A stretch of DNA of 64,000 nucleotides from Petrosia ficiformis. Its lineage: Eukaryota > Porifera > Demospongiae > Haplosclerida > Petrosiidae. A program made the position numbers and the translations under genes. Of the stretch, positions 1-9,400 are shown piece by piece. Position 1 is the first letter of the stretch. Every line of letters starts with the position of its first letter. The notes under the pieces are model-generated. The model was not told the DNA's origin. It ran no database searches and saw only the letters and a program-made list of their open reading frames with translations. The DNA lies in NCBI GenBank assembly GCA_947044365.1, contig OX345638.1, positions 8,199,701-8,263,700 on the forward strand, in the 5' to 3' direction.

Positions 1-417
1 AGAAGGTTTGGAAACGTAAAAGGATTTAATTAAAATGTTATTCAGCTTATTTGTATATCTAATAGACAGTATAAGGATAATTGAAATTGCAGTTATTGGA
101 TTATCATTACTTATATGTCACCATGCATTCCACATGACCAATTAAATTATAATTTACACTATTTTTTGTAACTGTACTAACAGTTATTTTAACAGTTTGA
201 TTTTTGCAGTGAATTAATTTATCAGTTGTGAGATTTATTGAGGTTTAATAACACGATAAAAAATCCTAAAACAGAACGTTTTGATCCAAAGGTCTTATTC
301 AACTGTAAACATTATGTGTTATCAGAATTATTTATCATATTGTTAATGCTCAATAAATCTCAGAACTGAACCTACCAACGTGATATCAAATATTTATGAA
401 ATTATATGTCACATATG

Positions 418-1281
418 TCAGTGATTGGACTATGAATATAGTTTATTATATTAACTGAGTAGATTATGGTTTATATTGCATATACACTAGTTTACATCCC
501 TCCTAAGTATAGGTGTATAAACTATTTAGTATTTATATTTTGCAAAAAATTTAATTCACTACATGTAGCTGAACAAAAGCATAATGTCTAGAGTGTATGT
601 ATATAATCTATACAGTTACTGTTAAAGGATAGAATTTTCTATTTTATATAATATACAACTAAAATATGCATTTCCATATCTGTCTGTAGATATATAATTA
701 GACAAACATAAGATTTGGTTCTATCATTTTATTCTATTAGATTAAACTAATGTCATAAGAATGACTAGAGAAAGATACAAGCATATGTTAGTAAACCTGT
801 AAGAGTGGTTTAATAAACTAGTTTACTAACTATTATCATATTCACTTGTTTGAAACAGCTAAGAAAAAAACAAGAAAGAAGATCAGATAAACTGTCAAAT
901 GTGTGAATAATGTTTTATTTATTATCAAGATATTTAGTGACTCTTAGTCAAAAAATACCACAAAAGATTATAACCAGTTACTTGATAACAAATCTAATTA
1001 TATTTGATTCATAATGTAATTATATTTGTTATATTATCATCATGTATGTAGTCATATATCTGATCAAATATACAACCACATAATTCAAAGTCATGATATA
1101 TCAGTGGTCAGTTTTATTTATATCAAAGCCCGTGTTGTACTATAATAATGTAGATACTCAGTACAGTATAATTATTCCACTGTTTATAACATGATCACAT
1201 GACATCATGTGATATCTTAAAATAGCAAAGTAGTATTGAATCTGTTCATTGGCTCTTCTTTAATCATTTCTCTATTTTATA
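418..1281 (+). other. Upstream DNA resembling the K2/K3 downstream spacer
   Basis: Segments such as GTGATTGGACTATGAA (421), TACACTAGTTTACAT (483) and ACTTGTTTGAAACAG (845) match the spacers after K2 (about 47570-48350) and K3 (about 57790-58610), in the same order. So the DNA before K1 is the remains of the same tandem repeat unit. I see no coding exon in 1-1281; nothing recognised in 1-417. Confidence 0.6.
1192..1219 (+). promoter_or_regulatory. Shared palindromic promoter element, K1
   Basis: The element TGATCACATGACATCATGTG followed by ATATCTTA lies 63 bp before the K1 ATG. It contains two inverted E-boxes (CACATG and CATGTG, M-box-like TCATGTGA) around a CRE-like TGACATCA. It recurs before D1, K2, K3 and K4. 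Confidence 0.6.
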
Positions 1282-3424
1282 ATGGCTACAGGTGAGTGAA
1301 TTATTATAATAAATAAATTTACATTTCTTGTTACATGGAAACAACTTGATACATCAGATAAATAAGTTGTTCACAATCTCTTAAAGTTAAAATACATACA
1401 ATTATTACAAGTACCGGTTTGTCTATTAATAATCTTTATAATACAATATTTATTAAATATATGTGTTACTTGTCATTTTATTACACTCATGTATTGATTA
1501 GGTCAATATGAGATGAAATGGAGAGCTGAACACTCCTCTGCAGTCAATAGTGACAAATTATATTGCTGGGGAGGAAAGCAGAAGGACCTTCCTAGGGTAC
1601 ATTATAATGACGAGAAGGGAAAGTTCGCATCATCTGTTGATATATTTCATTTACCTACATTAATGTGGGAGAGGAGATCTACTACAGCTACTCCACCTGC
1701 AGGAGTGTTGCGCTATGCTTGTACTAACATAAGAGACTCTATATTGTATTTTGGTGGAAGTTGTAAACCTGGTAACTGTTTTCATAATGATTTATTTGAA
1801 CTCAACACTCTTACTGAAGAATGGCGCGAAATTATTAACAGTTCCCCTGATAATGGACCAATGAGAAAATATGGCTGTGGAATGATATCATTTAACAAGA
1901 ATGGAGAAGATAATTTACTAGTTATCGGAGGGTTTGGACTTACTCCAATCACTACTTACCCTGGTTTCAAGTATATTCCAGATCCAAACATCCCAAATCT
2001 TTGCTACACAAACGAAATACACACAGTGTGTGTAAATTCATCACCAGGTATTATATGACTCACATTATGTATTACATCATAATGATATCATGTATTTTAT
2101 TTAGGTCAATGGAAAGTACCCATCATAACAGGTAATCGTCCACCACCATGTGCTGGTTTCACTCTCAACACACTTCCTTTTAATAGTGGTGTAATGTTTG
2201 GTGGGTATACCTTTGATGAGACTAGATTCCATTGTGTTAATGACTTATTTCTGTTATCATTCTCTCAGAATACAATAGTGAGTTGTTGAGTGTTTATTAA
2301 ACAGATTCATTACAATGAAGACACAATCATTAATTTTATATACCTCTAGCTACATATTCCTAAGTAGTAATTATTATCCATGTACATCATATATAATCAT
2401 ACATTTCTTCAAAGTTCATAATATTTGTGTACACAACCACCAATATTTTAATTGTGTGATGTTATCACATGATTGTTAATCTACAGAGTACATGTTCTGT
2501 TTGGAAAATAATCCACTTGTAAACCACATTTATTATATTGACAGTGGCGGATCCATGGGGGGGCTTGGGGTTGCTTGCGTGATTTTTGTATTTCAACTTC
2601 TTCAAGCACAAATGATTCTGACAGTAAACAATCTAAGGAAGATGAACATGTTGAATCAGATAGTGGAAGTATTGATATCAATGAAGAAGTATCCGATTAT
2701 CCCGTTGTAAGTCAAGAAAGCCCCCCAAATTTCTCTTTCTGGATCCGCCACTGTATATTGATATTAATAATAAACCCATGTTTTATTACTATTACTATAG
2801 GATTTTAAGAAAGTAATCAAATCGTCCGTTACTACATTGAAATGGCCTACAACAAGGTATTATCATGCTAGTACTATAATCAATACTATATTATCAAATC
2901 AACAAACGATATCTCATTTGATGGTATTGGGAGGAGTGAATGATGATCTTCAAACACTAAACGATTGCTGGATATTGAATCTCTCCACTTTTATCTGGTA
3001 TCAGGTATTGTTCGTCACATGACACATGTAATACATTGTTGTCTATATATTAATTAATATCGGTTGATATCATTAAATTTAATATTAATATTGAAAATAC
3101 TGGTATATCACAAATATGAGTGTTAAAAGTGTCATTTCTAATGATTATATTTTATTAACTGAAACATACTCTTTCTTGTACTAATAATATTATAATGATG
3201 TGTTCCTCATTTATAACATATAGTTTATATGTTAATTTATTCAACTCTTCAGATAACTCTTCCTGATTCAGTTACTCAAAGATTTGCCCACTCCATGTCA
3301 ACATACTATATATCAAAAGAAAGATTTTGGATTGTAGTGACTGGAGGTTACAATGAATATAATCAATCTGATAATACAGTTACACCAATTACTGGATCTG
3401 ATATGTTAGTGATCATTGAATCAG
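1282..3424 (+). other. K1 Kelch propeller exons 1-5
   Basis: Six hydrophobic strands ending in Gly-Gly mark six Kelch blades: LYCWGG (residues 23-28), ILYFGG (to 89), LLVIGG (to 147), VMFGG (to 219), LMVLGG (to 288) and WIVVTGG (to 343). The first coding exon is only 10 nt (ATG GCT ACA G). The same five-exon structure, with exon lengths near 10/546/173/204/172, recurs in K2, K3 and K4. Kelch propellers are protein-binding scaffolds; the ligand is unknown. Confidence 0.88.
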
Positions 3425-6400
3425 GTATGATAATTCATGTGATATTTTATTAAATAATGAAAAACATTTTTGAAAATGGTACAGTATGTAAGGATATCCA
3501 AACTGAAAAAGCACAGGAACAAGATTGGGATTGTACCTTAGCAACAAAATTAAACTAAGCACTTCCACATGACAACCCTATATGAGCATCACTTATTTGT
3601 GTTTTACTTTTGCTCTGGCGACGACTATATACATACTTATATAGGGTTGTTATATGGAAGTAGTTAGTTTAATTTTGTTGCTAAGGTATCCCAATCCTCA
3701 ATTCCAACTGATGAGCTGAAATCTCAGCTACAATTATAGAGAGAAGTCTTAATACACACATAATTTATATACCTTTTGATAACTAGTATTATTATGACAA
3801 ACAACATCTTCTAAGTAATTGGAGACCCTCATTAGTGATCATTATTGTGTTCACTGGAATGTGTAAATTGTGTGACATACATATATATATATATATGAAA
3901 TCTACCTTCATGTATACAATTAGTTGTAGATTCACTGATACATTTGTAGTTACCTGATACCTAGTTAATTGTAGTTGTTGAGTTTCAGACATGAGGAAGT
4001 CATCATTTAGAACCTTGAAGGAGTACTTCAAGGTTCTAAATCTCTGATCTCTGATGAACTGACTGAAGTTCAGTGAGATCTGTGTATTTAGACTGCAGTC
4101 GGGCTTACATGGCTTACTTCTTCAGGCCCCATCTTTCGAGTACACAGAAAGGTAGAGACACTAGTGTCATCAGCAATGCTTAATACATAGCCATCACAAA
4201 GGAAATATTAGGGATGTTTTTTTTTATGGCTAGGGCCATACATTTCCCACGATTGTGTCACTTACGCGAGTATGCGTTGTATACGTAGTTAAGTCAATAT
4301 ATTTCCTGGGCTCCATCAATTAATGGGCGTGGCGCGTAAAAGAAACGCGCTCTCGTCTACAGACTAGCAGTAAGAAAGCTGTGTAGCTTATGTAATACAT
4401 AGAAACTGGAACTAATAGCTAGCTATTCTACCTGACATATATTGTTAAGTCTACAAGGTTCTTTGAAAGGTAAACAGAGTAGATAATCAAAATAATAACT
4501 ACAATAGGCTGATGTGTTTCAGGCATGATAAATTCAGCCATGATTACTGAATGCTGGACACCACAAAGCAGTCATAGGGATACTTAAATTTGTAAAGCAA
4601 TCATAGGGATTTTTTTTCTATATATACACTTCTTCTCTATATTGTTTATCTTGTGTCTACTTGCGCGAGTACGTGTTGTATATGTAGTTAAGGAAGTGAC
4701 GTCATTTTGAGGGCTCGGTCAATTATTGAGTGTGGCACGTAAAAGAACGCGTGCTGGAACTCTACAGTCCACAGACTTACGTAGAAACTGGAACTAATAG
4801 CAAGGGTGTAGATAATGTGGGGGCTAGAAGGGCTTTAGCCCCTCCAGATTTTTAGTGTCTTAATAATTATGTACAAAGTTTTAAACATTTGAAAAAAAAA
4901 TTTACAACACAACACAACATATGGTCACATCATGCGTGACTCATTATTGATCAAATATATAAATTTGACTACTATTACTCTGTCTACATTGAAGCTATGG
5001 CAAAGGACTGCGGCCCAGCCTTCTATACAGAAGCAAATGATTGGTAGCCACATGTATATGTACGTGTGAACAAAAAAGGCATAACCCCGAAAGTGGGTGT
5101 GGCCTAAACATTTTCGCGCATTTACTTTCGCCCTCTTACTTTCTAAAGGTTATCTACACCCTTGAATAGCTAGTTATTCTGCCTGAAATATATTTCTAAT
5201 GTTCTACAAGGTCTTTTGAAAGGTAAGGAGAGTAGATAATGAAAATAACAGCTACAATAGGCTGTCGTGTTTCGGGCATGATAAAGTCAGCTGAGATTAA
5301 TGAATGCTGGACACCACAAAGCAATCATAGGGATACTTTTTATATATCTTGTTCTCATAAGTATTTATACCATACAATAATATTACACATTACAATTGAC
5401 AATTGATATATTATATACATGTAGTGTATAGTAATGATGAGTTGATACTGAAACGTATTTGGGATAGTAAACAAAACTGGTATAAAACACAGGAGGTGAT
5501 AATACGTGAGAAAGAAGAGAACTGGAGTGTTGATATGAGAGAGAAAGATATGACACTTACTTCATTAGAATCAAGTGAATCATCACTAAAATACACAATA
5601 CAGATGTGGAACAAACGTGAGATAATAAAATGAATTAATTCCTAACACTGAGTCATGCTGAAATTATTTTCCTTCAGAGCTGATGATTGAAAAGAATACA
5701 TCATCAGTGAAATCACAAGAACTGGACTATTCCAAAAAACAGATTGCTGATTTCAAAGGGAAACATAAAGTCCCATCTACCCTTTCATCAGGTCTATATC
5801 AATACATATATCATATCTATTGAATGTGTATTGAGTTTATGTGTTTTCATTAGATGAGGAGACAATGGATTATAAAAAGACACTGGAAAGAGAACCATTA
5901 GTAGAGAAGAAATCAAAACCTGTAGATGAGGATAAACCTAAATCAGATATTAGTGATAAGATGTTAATATTGGAAGAAGGTTAGATGAGTATTACTAGTA
6001 TTATTATGTGATCACTGATTATCTTATTACATCAGAGATAGAGTCACTACAAACAATAGTTATTAGTAAGAATGAACAAGTAGAGGAACTGCAGAGTAAT
6101 TTGGAGAAGAAGGATGAGATAGTGAAAGAACTAGAGTCAATACAAAAACGTAAGTCATGTTCTACTTGAAATCATAAGTGAACATCAACATTTATTCTCT
6201 CATTATAGAAGTGAAGTCACTACACACAACAGTGGTTGATAAAACTTCACAAACAGATGAAGTACTGAATACAGTAGAGAATAATGAAGTACATTTGGAG
6301 GAATTACAAATGCAGAGAGAGAGAATAAGGGAACGTGAAGTTACTATACAAGAAATGAAACAGTTAGAGGAAACTAGAAAGACATCATCACTTGTACCAC

Positions 6401-9400
6401 AAAACTCCAGTGACATCATTTCTATACCAAGTTAGAAATCATGTTATATAATTAATATACTAATCTCTGTTGTTATCATAATCTCATATTATTATACAGA
6501 TGATCCTGATCTTCATATAGCTAAACAGAAGGTGTTTCATATTAAAGGGAACACTCTGGATTGGGGAGATTATGGGTTTAAGATGTATTTCCCAGAAGAT
6601 ACCATCCCACCATCACAAGTGCTTATCAAAGCTCTTGTGGGTGGTAAATTCCAGTTTCCTGATGGAATGGAGCTTGTCAGTGCTTTATATGTCATCTCAT
6701 TTCCTGAAGAGTACCTCCAGCCTGTGAAATTACAAATACAACACTGTGTCTATCTGAAGAGTTCACGACAGTTTAAATATCTCAGTTTCATAACAGCACC
6801 TATAGATGAGTCAGTACCACCATACAAGTTCCAGTTCATAGAGGGTGGTACATTCTATACTGATAGTCAGTATGGAATGATAGTTTGTTCCAAGTTTTGT
6901 ATAATGGGTATCGGTAAGAAGACTAATGGTCATGATCCACACATCTCATCTGATGTAGAGGATACTAGTGATACTGATAGTGAAACACAATCCACATCTG
7001 ATCAGGGTTAGGATACTATAGTATTAATTAGTATTTAAATATTTATTATAATTGATGTTCAATCAACTGATAATGATGTGTCTCATATTGACTCTTCAGA
7101 AGACCAAGATCCACCTAGTAGTGATGCTGATAATGAAATACAATCCACATCTGAACATGGTTAGGATATTATAAAACTGATTAATTAATAACAGTATTTA
7201 AATTTTAATTACAATTATAGGTGATGTTCAGAATGATGTGTCTAATACTGACTCTTCTTCAGAAGATGAGGATACTAGTAGTGATACTGATAGTAAAACA
7301 ATACCCTCATCTGGACATGGTTAGGATATTAATAGTATATTATCAATACTTTACTATTATTATTATTAGTCGATGTTCCGTCAACTGACAGCAATACTGA
7401 AAAGCATCCTAGTAGTGATATGGATAGTAAAACACCACCCTCATCTGGATATGGTTAGGATATTATTAGTATATTATGAATGTATTTATAATAATTATTA
7501 TTAGTCGATGTTCCGTCAACTGACAGCAATACTGAAGATCATCCTAGTAGCAATAATACTGATGATAAAACACCATCCTCATCTGGACATGGTTAGGATA
7601 TTAATAGTATATTATCAATGTATTTATTATAATTATTATTAGTCGATGTTCCGTCAACTGACAATACTGAAGATCATCCTAGTAAAAACGAAATACCACC
7701 ATCATCTGGACATGGTTAAGATATTAATAGTATATTATATTTCACTATTGATTTTGTTATTATTATTATTAGTTGGTGTTCAATCAACTGAGAATATGGA
7801 AACTAACAAGAATCCTAGTAACTATGGTAATAGTGAAACTCCCACAACTGTACATGTTCATTCTGTCTCAATAGGAGGTACTGTTACAAATATAATGAAG
7901 TATTGTATCTAATTATATTCTATAGTCCAAGTTCCTAATGACTCTGATATGCCTGATAATATATACACTGGTGAAGTATACTATGAGAGGACATCAAGTA
8001 ACAAATGGTTAATGAGGTTTATGACAGTTCAGAACATTAAAGTATTCCAACAAGTAATTTAACACTACTAACAAGAGAACTCACTTTAATAATAAATTAT
8101 ATTTCTTGTAGTATATTAAAGAATATCATTCTAATGCTGTTCAAGATGAGATCATTAAATTTTCATTTGTGGATCCAGTGAATGGATACATTCAATTAAT
8201 ACCTGATAAACAACAGGATCTTCCTCATACTGGATGGAAGATCATGCCACACAAGAAACCTCTTGTGGTAATACTCTACTACTCCATTAGTACGTTAAAT
8301 GATAGTGTTACTATTGATATATATAGCTGACAAAAAGAGATGCTGACATGTTTGGGTCTCAACATATTCCATTTCCTCCATCTTGTTTAATTACTATTCG
8401 TGCAAAAGTAGCACCAGACACTGAAGAAGATTTGAGTTATGCTGTTCCATTGAAAGGAATTGAATCTGATCCTGAAATCTATATTAATCGCTCTCAAGGA
8501 ACAGGTATGTGTTGTTGTACACTCACGAAGTATTATTCATTTCCTGATTTACAGGACCTACAATGCATCCAGCAATAGAATTTACAGGTGCTGTCACAAC
8601 ACACGAAGGTTAGTAATACATTGTAAATGTAGTAAGGTGACCATAATATGTATGCTTTAAGTAACTGAAATTTGAAAACCAGTAGCTATCTGAAACACTT
8701 TGTATAGTACAATGGGCATAGTGGGATACTCATGAAAGCGACATAGCTATATCTCTACAATTATTCTTATATCAACTAATATGATATTCTAATGTAATAT
8801 TTTCACATTTTGGAGGATTAAAATAAAATATTAACAACAAATTTCTAGTCTGGTCAAATCCTGATTGACCAGACCAGTCCATACACCTATGTCTATTGAT
8901 ATGATAATAGTTGTATTAAAATTAGTTGATTATTTATTGTATCATTAGATGCTGAACTAAATGATGAAATTGATGAGCAGGTAAGTAATGGATGCTGCTC
9001 TGCTGATCAAAGTAATCATATTATTCTCTTTCCTGTCAAGGAGCCTGTGTTACAAAAGGATGCAGTAGTTCAGTTTGATTACTGGGTACCAATGGAAGGT
9101 ACATATACATGTTGTACATGTATACCAACTGATTATTGACACAATGCATGTCATTATAATTAATATAAGAACTATGTCTATAATAATATTTATAGAAGAA
9201 TTTTATATTTGGGAACATACACTATGTAATATTGTATTTATGATAACAGTTAAATAACTTAATTATAACCATGGATTATAAATAGCGTATTTGGAAATAT
9301 AACTGTCCATTGTACTTATGTTATATGCAATTATTTATACACAAATTTGCTTTGTTCTAGTTTTGTACTTATACAATGGGCCATCGTATAAAGTAACAAG

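Larger units (their letters stand above)
3425..5424 (+). other. K1 intron 5, transposon-filled
   Basis: A 2-kb intron with no coding sequence I can support. It holds one foldback MITE (about 3491-3700), two copies of a dispersed repeat (R1), and a nested element at 4801-5164. The DNA at 3700-3850 resembles intron DNA of K4 near 62730-62830. Confidence 0.7.

Noticed and set aside
2492..2808. Short Ser/Glu-rich reading frames in K1 intron 3
   Set aside because: They lie inside a hAT-type MITE with target duplications and are absent from the paralogous introns.
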